The notes beneath the pieces were generated by a model. The model ran no database searches. It was not told the origin of the DNA and saw nothing but the letters and a program-made list of their open reading frames with translations. This document shows, piece by piece, positions 21,987-55,765 of a DNA stretch of 64,000 nucleotides. The position numbers and the translations under genes were made by a program. The DNA comes from Saturnia japonica (Eukaryota; Arthropoda; Insecta; Lepidoptera; Saturniidae), in the NCBI GenBank assembly GCA_033032175.1, contig CM065316.1, positions 3,132,115 through 3,196,114 on the forward strand, in the 5' to 3' direction. The first letter of the stretch is position 1. The number at the start of each line of letters is the position of its first letter.

Positions 21987-22331
21987 TCTTCTTTTTCTTC
22001 CTAACTTGGTGACTAGTCCTCTTTAATGAAGACCATTACTGCCATTATCAAGTGAATATAGTGTCCTAGCTGTCCTGTGTTATGACGATTCAGTATCCTA
22101 ACAAGATGGTGGCTTCCTTGTTAGAACTTTCTAAGAAGATTTTCTGAGATCTCAGAATGAATGGTTTCAGCTTATATTTATAATCCACTTCACTTGTGCA
22201 CAAAAACCAAACTATATCACGCAAAACGCCACCTATATTACATAATATAGGGTCAAAAACCTAAGTTATTGAATTAAAAACCACAACATGTCACTTCAAG
22301 TTCCCGCCAAAAACTCTACCATTTCTTTAAA
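21987..22331 (-). repeat. Family A retroposon, unit 2
   Basis: Counterpart of 15966-16311 at the same distance upstream of the peptide gene promoter. Confidence 0.7.
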
Positions 22332-22663
22332 ATCTGTTAAAGCCCATCAATAATTGAATAACAGATAAATGATATTCAATTTTGTATTCATAAAATAGTT
22401 ATTGCAAAAAACCGCAAATATTTTTTATGCTATAACTAGTCGTATTTTCGAAAAATATGTGAGTAACCGGATATGCAAATAAATTAAATATATTATCAAT
22501 TATTTACAATAACATTATTATATTATGGCTAAATAGGAAAAAAAACATATACTAGACCGTATTTTTCCGATACAAATAACACGGTAAACGATGGATAATG
22601 TGTAGTGCATTAGGATTTCGTTAACATTACAGTGATTATTTATTATAATAACAGTAACCGATA

Positions 22664-22694
22664 TATATAAATAGCTAGTTTCTCGGTATTGTCA
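22664..22694 (+). promoter_or_regulatory. Core promoter of peptide gene copy 2
   Basis: TATATAAA at 22664-22671 and initiator TCAGAC at 22692-22697, the same as copy 1 shifted by 6021. One base differs in the 5' UTR A-run, and one more just before the ATG (cacataATG against cacaaaATG). Confidence 0.75.
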
Positions 22695-22775
22695 GACATA
22701 ATTCAGATTAAGAACTACAAGGTATCAAAACTATTTCAATAAAAAAATTGAATTTCGAATAATAAAATTCACATA

Positions 22776-23024
22776 ATGGCGTCGTTTGGAAAGTTGACAG
22801 CGGTTTTCCTATTCGTGTGTTTTGTGGTTATACTCGTCGAGGCTTCACCAGGGCGTGGGCAATCGAAGAACCAACCTGAACCACGTAACGGTCACCACTT
22901 CGTGAAGAGACAAGCGGACTATGACGACGGCAGCGATGATGGCTTCCAACCGGCTGCTTCAAACGAAGAGAACGCTTTCGAAAGACCCCACAGGATCCGA
23001 GTGTTGCCAGCTTTCCTCCATTAA
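22776..23024 (+). CDS. Secreted peptide precursor, copy 2 (identical protein)
   Basis: Same 82-residue precursor as 16755-17003. The only difference I see in the coding sequence is synonymous (GGA to GGC for Gly52). Signal peptide, KR processing site and basic tail are unchanged, and promoter and poly-A signal are kept, so both copies look expressible. The extra copy could raise dose, or could be too young to have diverged. A collapsed or mis-joined assembly is an alternative, but independent indels in each unit argue that they are real separate copies or haplotypes. Confidence 0.8.
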   Translation: MASFGKLTAVFLFVCFVVILVEASPGRGQSKNQPEPRNGHHFVKRQADYDDGSDDGFQPAASNEENAFERPHRIRVLPAFLH

Positions 23025-23116
23025 AAATCTTTGAAATTATTCGGCAAATCGGGATTGATGCAATATAGGTATATATACCAAGATTATAATAATTAAGTCA
23101 TATTCTTAAGTTAGTT

Positions 23117-23122
23117 AATAAA
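23117..23122 (+). terminator. Polyadenylation signal, copy 2
   Basis: AATAAA at the position equivalent to copy 1, with the same T-rich downstream element. Confidence 0.75.
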
Positions 23123-23311
23123 TGCTTATTCAATGTTCTTTTGTTTTTTGTTAATTATATCATTTTAAATTTTAATATAATAATTTGTAACCTTTTTATG
23201 TAACCACGTAACTTTCAAATCATTAGTATTATCACTGAACCGAAGTAAACAAGTAGGTACAGCGACATCTTAGGTTCGAATAAGCATCTACCAATTTCAT
23301 TTATTTTGTAC

Positions 23312-23840
23312 TAGCTGTGCCCGTGGCTTCGCTCAGGTGAACTACAGAATACCCCGCTCCCGGTTATTTTAAAGACAAAATGCTGATTGTGGGTGTTCCT
23401 TAGAAGATAGATGTATACTCTCCGGGACTTTTTTGTAGGTCTTTTAATGCATATAATTATGTAATACATTGATTTGCTATATCTCTTACGGTTTACTCAG
23501 CATAAGCCATTTAAGCGCCCGAATTGATTCACCATGACCAGTTTTTTTATTTGTGCGGAACCCTAATTCTTTTCCTAAAATAAAGTAGCCTAAGTTACTC
23601 CCTATAAATTCAGCTATCTACTAGTGAAAGTCCCGTCAAAATCGGTACAACCGTTACGGAGATTACCCGGAACAAACAGACAGATAGAAAGATAGACAGA
23701 GAGACAGACAAAAATTTAAAAATGGGATTTTTGTTATAGGTATCGTATATACTTTCATATGTATTTAGTAAAAAAACTGTTATTTTGTCATTACAGACAG
23801 AAACTTCAATTTTATTAATTGTATGTACAGATAATAAAAC
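23312..23840 (+). repeat. Family E tail, unit 2 (more complete)
   Basis: Starts TACTAGCTGTGCCCGTGG and retains the CCGGAACAAACAGACAG section lost from unit 1. Confidence 0.75.
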
Positions 23841-24498
23841 AAAAATAGCCTATGTCACTCTTTAAAGAACACGGCTTTCTATCAGTGAAAAAAATTGCAA
23901 AATCAAGTCAGTATTTCCACAAGTTACTGCACATAAACAAACCTTACCTCTTTATAATATTTTAATAAATTTAATTACCCCAGACTCAATTTGAAGAAGC
24001 AAATCATATTTATTGACTGATAATTTTTTGGTAGTAATGGAAACTATCAAAAGTACTAGCGCTGTTATGTTAGCTTTTACATTGACGCATAAAGCCACCA
24101 GGGCTTGTCCTATTGTTGGTGGCTATACACAACTATAGGTCGGTTTTGTTGGCTTCAACCTGGTAGCAATTGGCTGTTGAATTGGCGTTGCTGAAGTTAA
24201 TATATCAAGTACTCTTGATTTTTTAGAGAATAAATAAACTATATTATGTTGGTAGGACATCTTCTAATACTTCTTTCTAATAGTTGAAAATTTGCCGCCG
24301 AACACTTATATCACTTATAAAACAGCCCCCCACTTGAGAGCCATTTCCCCCACTAGGCTTATCGTGTGAGACTATACTAGAAATAAATAAATAAATATAA
24401 AATAGTCATTCCATTATTTAGACTTAGTAAAACAAACAAAGGTTTTTAGGTAATTGTTAAATTCGATAATAAAATTCTTAGGCACATTACCGATTTAC

Positions 24499-24844
24499 CA
24501 GGTAATACGTTCAAGAGTCTGTTAAGCAAGTTTTATTGTCGAAAGGGTATTATAGGGTGGCTGATTACGTCAATCATGATGTCTGGATGTGATTCCCTCT
24601 CTGTACATCTACTAAAAATGCTAATAACAGTATATAAATAAATACTGGTAATAAGATGTTGATAAGCCCGATCGAGTTCCTTGTCGGTTCTTCTCGATGT
24701 CTGGGATGTTTTCCGAACCGATAGTAGTGTTTTGACATTCATAAGTGCCTTCTTAGGGCTTAAATAAAAAAAACAATTTGATTTGAGACGATGTAGCTTA
24801 GCGTCACTTAACATCAGATGTGATTTGACTAAACGTTAGAACTA
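24499..24844 (+). mobile_element. Family M LINE 3' end, unit 2
   Basis: Counterpart of 18375-18720. The C-terminal KGYYRVADY tail is intact. Confidence 0.7.
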
Positions 24845-24893
24845 TAATGTACTAAAAAATGAATATTTAAACAATTGTGTTGTATATAAGGAC

Positions 24894-25239
24894 TGAACAT
24901 ATTCCACTATTCCAATGAGCCGAAATACGATGCCCCCTTTGTAAGTTGTAAGTGTTTGTAAGTTGGTGAGGAGTTGGAAAGATTCTAGATATTGCTGCAG
25001 CACCAGGGTCAAGGTCCCCGTGTCCTTTTAATATCATTACAGACACATAATACCAAATATCAACTCGATCAGGCTGGTGGATGATGCTCGAATCCATTAA
25101 TCAACTATAAAATATCTGATAGTCTTTAAACTGCTGAACAGATTTTCTTGAATCTTTGCTAAGAACACTCTAGACCAAGTCACCCTTAAAAAAAACTAAC
25201 AAAATCTTTTCGGCCGTTTGGGAGTTACGATTGCTACAG
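24894..25239 (+). repeat. Family I tail, unit 2
   Basis: Counterpart of 18770-19115. Confidence 0.6.
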
Positions 25240-25251
25240 ACAGACAGACAG

Positions 25252-25526
25252 ATATGACATAGGCGACCTGGTGGTTGTAAGTGCGACTGCTGTGCTCGAG
25301 GTCCTGGGTTCGATTCCCAGGTCGAGCAAAGTGTTATTGAGTTTTTCTATGAAATTCTCAGTAGCAGCTCGGAGTTTGGCTTTTTGCCCGATTAATAGCA
25401 ATAGGATCGCCCTCACATTACATGGGACCTAAAAAGATACCCGGCGAACTGTTGGTGTAGGTACATTAGTACACCTCTGCCAAACCCTTCGGGGATACAG
25501 GCGTAATGGTACGTTATGTTATGTTA
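25252..25526 (+). repeat. Family C SINE, unit 2
   Basis: Counterpart of 19128-19402. Confidence 0.75.
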
Positions 25527-25529
25527 ATC

Positions 25530-25644
25530 TATACTAATATTATAAAGCTGAAGTGTATGTTTGGTTGAACGCGCTAATCTCAGGAACTACTGGTTCGAAT
25601 GGGAAAATTATTTTAGTGTCGGATAGCCCATTTGCCCATCGGAT
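25530..25644 (-). repeat. Truncated family G element with filler, unit 2
   Basis: The element runs to AGCCCATTT (25625-25633). The 11-base filler GCCCATCGGAT follows at 25634-25644, and sequence resumes at the equivalent of 19715. Confidence 0.8.
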
Positions 25645-25977
25645 AGGATTTGCACGCAGCCTCTTTTAGCTAATCGATAGATAGCTTCATTATATGGGTA
25701 TAATTATATTAGACGGCTTATGCAAGTGATGTTAATCAAATAACATGGTATATTTGTGAATTTATATAATTAAAATTTTAAAAATCTCATCTTAAAACAC
25801 TATAGTAACTTAAGTAACCGATTACATGATTATGTTCATCAATAATAGTTTGAAGTAAATACATTTTAATTAATACTAAAAAATATGATAAAAATCTTAA
25901 TCCGTAAATTAAAACATTATTAGACGACCATTTTAAATTTGACTATATAATTTCAATGTTTCTTCCATAGATTAATG

Positions 25978-26206
25978 ATTGGTTTCTTCTGGCGCGTGGC
26001 GTTTGAAATAGATACCGACGGCAAAAAAGCGGCTATCAAAACTACGCCGGAACGGCGTACTCGAGTCAGTATCGTACCGACAATACCCTCTTGTTGACAA
26101 GCTTTAACTCCAAATCACTACACACTACAATAATAAATTGCCGAATTCTAGGATATTTTGTGGGTAGCGCGGTATCTACTTGAAGCGCCAACAGAAAGAA
26201 ACCAAT
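25978..26206. mobile_element. ATTGG-ended MITE, unit 2
   Basis: Counterpart of 20048-20276. Confidence 0.65.
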
Positions 26207-26219
26207 AAGTAATCTGTGA

Positions 26220-27566
26220 CTCTACTTTTTTTTTTCTTTATTTAGGAAACCAGTTTATTATTTCCATTATAAAGTGGGTATTTCTTCGTATTTTAATGAT
26301 ATTCAGAGTTCTAACAAAATGGTGTCCCTCTTATTAAAACTTTTTCGGGAGTTTTTGTAACGTCTTAGAATTTATTTTCCATGTTATAACTTTTAATCTA
26401 CTTCACTTGTGCGCAATAACCAAGTAAAAGGCCACCAATATTAACCAATATATGGTCAAGTGACCCAATTTTATGAATGAAAAATAAAAACCAATACATG
26501 TCGGATTAAGATCCCGCCAAAAACTCATGTATATTATAAATATGGTGAACGTTTTGAACTCAGGTTTCTTTACATAATTTGATATGGTTATAATTTCTAT
26601 GATTTATTTCTCAATAGAGAATTAATTACAAAATAAGTACTTAGGTGTTAAAAATATAATTATAGACATTATAAAACTTATATTTGCGGCGGCTCCAATG
26701 GTTAAATCGAATAAAATATAAATGATCTTTTGTTCCATTTAAATAGCAGTTTTAAATATATATTTTTTATAAGTCTACACAAATAGAGAATCATACATAA
26801 CACACTGAAAATGAACCACTAATTTAAAGCACCTTAGATTCAGCGATATCGTACTTATATTTACTTTTTAAATATTAAAAATATTATTTTCCAATTGGCG
26901 CATGAAAGGAATCTAATAGATAATAATATATAATCTTATAGAAAAGTTATAATCGTAAAGATAACTGTTGATATTTCTAAAAATTTGTGTACATTTTGAG
27001 ATTTATGCACTAAATTCATTTTATAAGTAGATACGGCATTTAAGCTCTTTACATGCAATCGTGAATGTTGGGCAATTGCCTTCAGTTCGCTTTCGACATG
27101 ATATCGGCATGAGATCCGAGTTTCCGCTTTACGCTGTGATTTCCTATCTCTTTTGTCTCAACATGCTGATAACAAATTTTGTACCGTTTGTAGTGAGAGT
27201 TTAATGCGTCTATTTATAAAACGTGATTGACTGAAAAATAGTAAATCAGAACAAAAATCATGCGCCAGTTCCAAGTAGTATCTCGTTCCGTCTCTTTTTA
27301 ATACGTGTTGTTTAGCTACGGGACAGAAAGAGATAAATATCTTGAAATATTTTAATTTAATCTTAAATTAAGTGAAGTAATAACTTTTTCTTCTAAGTAT
27401 TTCCTAGTTTTCAAAGATCAAAAATTGTTCTAACAAGATGCTGGCTCCCTTATTTTAACTGTCCAGTTTTTGTGCTAGCTCAGAATAACCAAACTACATC
27501 ACGTTAAATACCACCAATATTAAATAATATAGGGTCAAATAACAGAAATATAATAAAAACTACGAA
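26220..27566 (-). repeat. Family A copies and spacer, right part of unit 2
   Basis: Family A copies at about 26220-26523 and 27424-27566 with AT-rich sequence between. The right duplication boundary (27568-27572) abuts the second copy. Confidence 0.6.
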
Positions 27567-27572
27567 TTGTAT

Positions 27573-29106
27573 TTGTTCTTAGTTACGACAAGACGAGTTT
27601 TAACAAAAAAAGAAAAAAAGTCAATAGTCTTCACTAAAATTAGATCACTAAGTTCTGGTTCCGGAATTAGATCCGAATTAATTATTAGTACCCTCGCTCA
27701 ATTTAGTACTTATGTAGTAGGTACATATGAAAATCGTATAATTCCATTCGTCTGTAGGAACGTAATACAGTCTTTGGCCATAGTAGTATGTGCAGCGACC
27801 CATCTACATTAAATAAATTTTTTGTCTACTGTATCGGTTATTCTTGGAAAGAAGGTGCTGATATTTTACACAGAAAAGTTCTTGTTTCGCAAAACTTATC
27901 AAAAATAATATATATATGCATAATTCATAGTCTTTAGCCAGGGTTTGCAACCTAAAGCATGGCAGTTATCGTACCAACATCGTCGAAATTATCGTATTTT
28001 CGTAAAGTTTGAACATTTGCTATCGTACAAATTACATGCAATTGTCGTAAATGTACGATAAATACTCTTTGTTTGATCTGATACCTGATATATCGAATTT
28101 ATTAAAAAGGTAATAGTCACCTAAATATTACAATACGGTACCTTTAAAATTTAAAATGTATTTTAGTGTTATTTGTTATATATTTTTATTCATACAAATA
28201 AACTTCTTATAAAAAAGTACTTAATTAATAATGCCGTTATAATAAAATTATACTTAGAATACATAACATGATTATACACTTAAGTAATATTTTATATTTG
28301 GCACATTTAGAATTCACTGGCTCTTGGGCATGAGAACAAAAACTTAATCTAATTACATACTACTAAGTAGTATAATTAATTTTAATAAAATTGATTGTTA
28401 AGTAAAGTTATATATATTATATAGGGTGCAATTTAAGTCGTAGACATAAATTGATTGGGTAACTGTATCATATAGTTTTCAGAAGTTAATTTAAAAAATC
28501 CCAAAATCTCAAAAAATTACGCGAATAACCTTTTTTCGAGACACCAAACATAACAATCGATAGTTACATAATTGATTATCCGACAGTTATTTGCCACGGT
28601 TAACGTATTTATAAATAAAATTAGTTCCTGGTTCTATAATATAAATACAGTTGACCGTCCAGTTCATGATAACAACTTCAGTTGTGTCCTGTATAGGTAG
28701 GTTGATTAAATTTCAAAATGGCTGATTAAGTTAACATTGCCGCTATAATTTGTAATAAGTTTCTTTCAGCGTCAATTTGTTATTGTGTATTAAAAAAGTG
28801 CACATTTTCGTATTACCTATATTTTATAATATACCTAATTGTTTACTTCAGAAAGTAAACCAGCATTGAATGCTTCCGTTCGTGTATGAACAGATAGAGT
28901 ATAAAATTTTTACAAGAGTGTACTTTCTTCTTTGACGTAATAAAACAAAAAATAACTTCAAAGTTGTTAATCGCGCGTACCGAACAATATGGTGAATTTA
29001 GCAATAATTATTTTATGTGTAAAAATAATTTCATTTTGTTTAATAAGCATTATTTTAATATAAAAAATTAACCAAATTTCTGTTTATTTGAACCTCATTT
29101 CTTCTT
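27573..29106. other. Single-copy flank, no confirmed gene
   Basis: A TATAAATA at 28640-28647 with a possible initiator TCAGTT at 28678 resembles a promoter, but the spacing is long and the first ATG downstream (ATGGCTGATTAA) stops at once. A 24-codon hydrophobic ORF starts at about 28990. Neither is strong enough to call a gene. Confidence 0.3.
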
Positions 29107-29711
29107 CTTCTTCTTTTTCTTCCTAACTTGGCAACCGGTCCTCTTTAATGAAGACCTTACTGTCATTATCGAGTGAATTATAGTGTCATGTGTTATGACG
29201 ATTTAGTATCCTAACAAGATGGTGGCTCCCATGTTAGAACTTTCTAGGAAGACTTTGTGGGATCTCAGAATGAATGCTTTCAGCTTATATTTATAATCCA
29301 CTTCACTTATGCACAAAAACCAAACTATATCACGAAAAACGACACCAATATTACATAATATAGGGTCAAAAACCTAAGTTATGAATTAAAAATAAAAACC
29401 ACAACATGTCACTTCAAGATCCCGCCAAAAACTCGAACCTCATATTACCTCACTTGCCAGTGTCAATGTTTTTAAGCCTTCGTAAAATTTTCCAATAAAC
29501 AAAGTGAGATCAACTACCTAGGGAGTTTTTTGTGACATCTCAAAATACATGTTTCCACTTAATATTTATAATCCACTTCACTTATGCTCAACAACCAAAC
29601 TATATCACGCAAAATGCCACCAGTATTACATAATACGGGGTCGAAAAACTTAAGCTAATGAATTTAAAATAAAAACCACAGTATGCCACTTCAAGATCCC
29701 GCCAAAAACTG
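29107..29711 (-). repeat. Two family A retroposons, adjacent
   Basis: 29107-29432 starts with a (CTT)n tract, the AAG tail on the minus strand, and is nearly full length. 29500-29711 is a second, tailless copy in the same orientation. Confidence 0.7.
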
Positions 29712-30956
29712 TTTTTACACAATTAAAAATTAAAAGACAATGAATGTATTGCAAATGAATGAAATTATCACTAATGGCTAACTTCATCATGTCGCATTAA
29801 ACGCAGCAAAAAAGTACAGATTTGAAGATATTATGTTAAACTATTTCTCATAAAAAATGTACAAGTTTTTCGCCATTGTAAAATAAATGAATTTATTTTA
29901 TAAAAAATGGTAACACTATGGCTCGATTATCTTTGGATCGTTCTATATTATGTGTAACAAGGCACAAATAATCACTTTTTGTTATAGATAATCTGTTAAT
30001 AAATTTTAAACATAATTAAAATTATACAAAATAATAATATACCCATTTATTTAAATGCTAATGAAATAGGATAACATTTTCAAACAATTTCATTGATCAT
30101 AGATACGATTTATTTTATCAATGAATGTGTAATATTAAAATAATTATGAGAAAATTCCAAAGACTTTATTTTATCTTGTACAGTCATAGGGTAGGACTAA
30201 GAGAAAATAAACTTTTTTTTCACAAAAACAAAACAGACTCCAAAATAATCTAAATAAATGCACTAAAAAAAATCACTTTATTAATTTACTTAAAAATATC
30301 CTTATTTAACTAAATTTTATATTTCTACGCAATATTCGTCTGCCACATATTTTATTAGGACAATAATTTTTATTTATGGAGTCGGTGCCAGCCAAGTTTT
30401 TAAGATATGTCCGGTTTTGTTTTTGTGAATTAAAGTTTATTTCTTCCTTTTTAGTGAGTTTTGCGTTCTGTAGGTAACTGGTTTATTGAAAACGAATATG
30501 GGTAGATCTTCTAAACGCGCTGCATATAATGGCAGCAAACCATCAGATAACGTATTTCCTAAAGACATCAATAAATGTGGTGCTTTTCTACTATTGATAA
30601 AAATTGGCGTAGAATCCCGAGTGGTGTTAAAATTTCCGACCCTGAAGGACTAGTGGATGGAGCGGAGCTATGAGCATAATAAAAAAAATTGACCAGTCCT
30701 AAGATGAGGTCAACTGGAGGGTGAGGAGCTACCGGAAGCGGTATACGTAAAATTTGAGGCTAACTGATGCATCAAAGCTGTTGTGAGATTTGGATGCCAA
30801 CAAATTAACAAATCGACCACACGACGACAGATAGTTAACGGAAATAACGGGGATATAAAATTTGTCTTCTGACAATCAAGGATACAAACAATACACGACT
30901 CGAATATTCGAATATTACCATTAAAATCACTTATTGTTTTATTAAGGAGTTCCGGT
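29712..30956. other. No gene recognised
   Basis: AT-rich. A 50-codon ORF from about 30498 and a minus-strand ORF 30710-30991 lie in repeat-like sequence without family signature. Confidence 0.35.
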
Positions 30957-31470
30957 GCCTTTTTTATACAACAAAGGTGGCAAACAAGCATACAGCCCGC
31001 CTGATGGTAAACGGATACCGTAGCCTATTGATGCATGTAGATATCACTAGCGCGTTGCCGGCCGGAGCTCTGGAAACCCTACTGACCACAGGAACACAAC
31101 ACTAGGTTATCTGACTGCGATCTTTTGTATGGTATTCCACTAGTCGGACTGTCTCAAGTAGAGATAATCTCCGAAAATTTTTTTTTATAGGTACCAAGAT
31201 TGTGGCAAACAAGCATGCGGTCCGCCTGATGGTAAGCGGTCATCACAGCCTATGGACGCCTACACACAAGTATCACATGCGCGTTGCCGACCCTTTGAAA
31301 ACCTATTTAACCCCTTTTTGAAGAACTCTATACTGTAGTACCCTGGAAAACCTCAGCACTAGGGAGCTTAAGCCACAAACGGAGCGTTCGTGTAAAAATA
31401 TTCCTCTGAAACCGGACTGTCCGCGATCATTTAGGTTCTAAAGTGTGAGGATGAACTCCCTACCGATGGT
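30957..31470 (+). repeat. Two family F copies in series
   Basis: 30957-31182 and 31183-31470 each begin with a T-run followed by GGCAAACAAGCAT and GCCTGATGGTAA.CGG. Same orientation and adjacent, so they are separate insertions or a local duplication. Confidence 0.7.
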
Positions 31471-31699
31471 GAGCGGTGTGTTGGTGGAAAGAAGCCGCTG
31501 GTATCATACCGAACAGTTCCTCGGAGCACAACACATTACACAAACGGTAGAACATGCAAAAGGAGGCAAGGGTGGAACATTCCACATTCGTGCTATTTGT
31601 TGTTAAAGAGTTCCGTTATGTCTTCGCAGTTTAAGATAGTACAGAACGTCCTTAGTTAAGTACAACTAGTCTTGGATTATGATAAACCTACCAATATAT

Positions 31700-31930
31700 C
31701 AATCACTATACATTTCCTATTCGATTTTGAAAAGTTTTTAAATGTATCTTCGATTCAAGGTCCAATGCCAATGAAGTCAAAATGGGACTTACCTGATAAA
31801 ATCCCCTTTCTTACAAAAAAATAATATTTGAAATCGGTTTATAAATGACTGAGTTATGTGGTAACAAACATTAAAAAAAAAAACAACCGAATTGATAACC
31901 GCCTTCTTTTTTTGAAATCGGTTAAAAATT
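31700..31930 (-). repeat. Family K repeat
   Basis: Contains 'cttcgattcaaggtccaatgccaatgaa' in the sense shared with 60170-60215, and ends near TTGAAATCGGTTAAAAA. Confidence 0.55.
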
Positions 31931-32526
31931 GATTTTACGGTGTATTGATTGTGACAAGGAAAACGTTTATCATAGTTCGTTGGCTACAATATGAAAACTC
32001 ACGAAAAAATGTAAAAAATATAATGTTATAAATCTCAGTCAACTGCAAGGATTGTTTTTAAGTGCATTAAACACATGTTAAGTCGCAAATTCTCGATTCG
32101 GGCTACAGGAGAAAAATCTATAGGAATGTTAACAAAAACTTCCATGTATTTTAAAATGTCTTTGGAAATTTCTACATATTGTAATTTTTTTTTGTTTTTT
32201 TTTTTTTGAGTATATTATAATCTAACGACATTTTAATATTTTCAATACATATATAATATCAACATGGCACATTTTAAAATCTATAAAATAATACATTTAA
32301 ATGTCTAAATATACATATAAAAATCCATAAGTAACTTTACGGCCATTTGGAGAAATATTATAACTTTAATCAAAAAACTTGTTATGCTATTGTTTGCACT
32401 TGCGACTTTTATACTAAACGTTCAGTGTTTGTTACGACCGCGACATAGCTGCATTTTTTGCAAGTTTTTTTTTAAATGATTGAGTACTCTGGATACATGT
32501 CTTTTAAGACTAAATAGTAATTTTCA

Positions 32527-32750
32527 AACATGGCTCTAATATGGTGGCGGCTTCCTTATTCTAAGTTTTCATGGCAATTTGAAATAGAAATTTCTACTTA
32601 TTTTTTATAATTCACTTCCCTTTCGTACAATGGCCAAATTATATGACGCAAAATATGGCGGCATTGTATAATATAGTTAGAGCCAAATGATACAAGTCTA
32701 TGAATTTAAATAAGGACCAGCATATAACAGATCAAGATCCCTCCAAAAAT
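32527..32750 (-). repeat. Family A copy, diverged
   Basis: Keeps 'atatgacgcaaaat', 'ataatatagttagagccaaatga' and 'gatcaagatccc.ccaaaaa'. Confidence 0.55.
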
Positions 32751-33714
32751 GCGTTATAGCTAAAGCTGGTGTTACCTTACATTTAGAAGGAATGTTAGAT
32801 TTAAAACGCAGCCGTTGAGAGACTAATAAGTGGTCAGTGGCAGACAGACGACAAAAAATCTTCGAATAGTCAAATAACAAAAGAATAATTCTTAAAGTAA
32901 GAAACGATAAAGCATCTTAATCTAATAAAAGTCGCCTTTGCAAACAAATCTTTACATACATATACAATTATATTTTTAATAACACACGATAAAAAACTCA
33001 CGTTAATTTTTTTTAACGATAAACTTTCTAAATATACAATGTTTTGTTTAAGTAACAGTTATTCTTATATCTAAAACATGAAGTTTCCAGATTATTTATT
33101 TACTCGATTTATAGATTACCAGTGTCGATTTTTTTTTCTTAAAGAAGATTTGTTATTCTGATTTATCAAAAAAAAAAAAAAATTAGTCGACACCGGTGAA
33201 ACATGAAAAAAAAAATTAGAATGCCTTCATGACCTATGAACTAAGCCCATTTTTATGAAATAACATAATGATAATAATTATCTTAAAATTTTTGGTACCT
33301 ACTTAAATAAAATATGATACTATTAGGTCTCATATTATTTTGTTATCTTTAGGGTTTTCAAAAAAAACCTTTTTTTTTTCATGAATGTAATTTTATTAAT
33401 GGTGATAGTACATATTTCTAATTCAATTTAATTTATTTGTTTGCAAGTTAGCAATTTTAATACCTACATAACCGATTTTTTTTTGGGACAACATCATTAC
33501 GATGTGGCCATAGATAATAATATGACTGACCAATACAAAAAAAAGAAAAAATAACTTTACGTCTAGTAGAAGTGTGTAAACTAATTTTCACTTTGAGGGT
33601 GCTAGCTAGCCAGGCGGGCATTGGAAAATGCCCTATAAAGAAAAAATAAATGTTACAAATATAGTGTAACGTGATTTACCTTTAAAGAAAAACAATATCA
33701 AAATGTACTAGGCT
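32751..33714. other. No gene recognised
   Basis: AT-rich with homopolymer runs. A 60-bp family D fragment (CTAGCCAGGCGGGCATTGGAAAATGCCCT-like) lies at 33580-33640. Confidence 0.4.
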
Positions 33715-34560
33715 GACCGTCAAAATTTTTCAACCAATTAAAAAATTAATGCGGACTTCATACCACCGACACAAAATATATCCTTTGAGACCATGTAAGT
33801 GGGTGAGAATTTAGGCAGATTCTAGGTAATGTTACAGCATCAAATTAAGGTTTCCATGTTCTTTTAATATTACCAAAGTAACAAAATACTAAATTTCTAC
33901 TGAATCAGATCTGAGGAATAACATCCATTCATAAACTAAAAAATGGCAGAACAAAATTTTTGAATCATTGTTAAGAACACTCAATCAAGTCTCTTTTCAA
34001 ACAAAACAAACTAAAACAAAATCGGATCAGCCGTTTTAAGAGCTACGATTGCACAGAGATACACATGTTAAATTTATAACATCCCTCTATTTGCGTGAGG
34101 GGTTAATAAAGAAAACTAGTTAACAGTGTTGACAGTTTTTGTCCTACTTTAGTATCTTCCGAGATATGGCCTACTGCTGGATCGTTCTTCCTATTTTTAA
34201 TCCCGGATGCAAAAAAGGGGTGTTACAAGTTTAACGTGACATCTGTGTATCTGTGTTTATGTCCGTGGCAACGAAGTTCACAAACGGTGGAACTAATTTT
34301 GATCAATTTTTTTTTAAAGGTGTTCTTGTTATGTTTCACAGAAATTCGTACACCCGTTTGAAGATTATCAGCTCTTTTTAGTTGATGAATCGATGTGAGC
34401 ATCTTCTAAAGGTCTGGTTGAGTTGAGATTTGGTATTCCTTTAGTTCAATGATATTAGTAAAACCTAGACCTGATGCTGAGCGTCATATGGAATATGTTG
34501 GATAGCTAACTCCTCACCAACTTAGAGCAGAGACATCGCATTTGGGCTCATTAAAACTGT
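33715..34560. repeat. Family I tails, opposed copies
   Basis: 33715-34110 is plus-oriented (ends near ACACATGTTAAATTTATAACATCCCTC). 34180-34560 is an inverse copy. Both belong to the set listed at 18770-19115. Confidence 0.55.
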
Positions 34561-34685
34561 TTCAAGTTTCAATGAATAGGTTACTTTTGTCGGTGGCTTA
34601 TTAAATTTTCAATTTACCTTGTCATCTATATATTGAGTTATTAGTTTTGAAAAAATTATCGCCGTTCGTTAATTCAATCTTGAAG

Positions 34686-55765
<21,080 letters not shown>

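Larger units (their letters stand above)
21619..27567 (+). repeat. Tandem duplication, unit 2 (5949 bp)
   Basis: Second copy of the same unit. The internal junction reads GAATTGTAT|AACC and the right boundary reads GAATTGTAT|TTGT at 27568-27572. Against unit 1 it keeps about 95 bp near 23659-23755 and an extra stretch near 23282, and lacks 205 bp corresponding to 19510-19714. Confidence 0.97.

Noticed and set aside
28640..28735. TATA plus initiator promoter
   Set aside because: Spacing is about 40 bases and the following ATG stops after three codons; no gene could be built.
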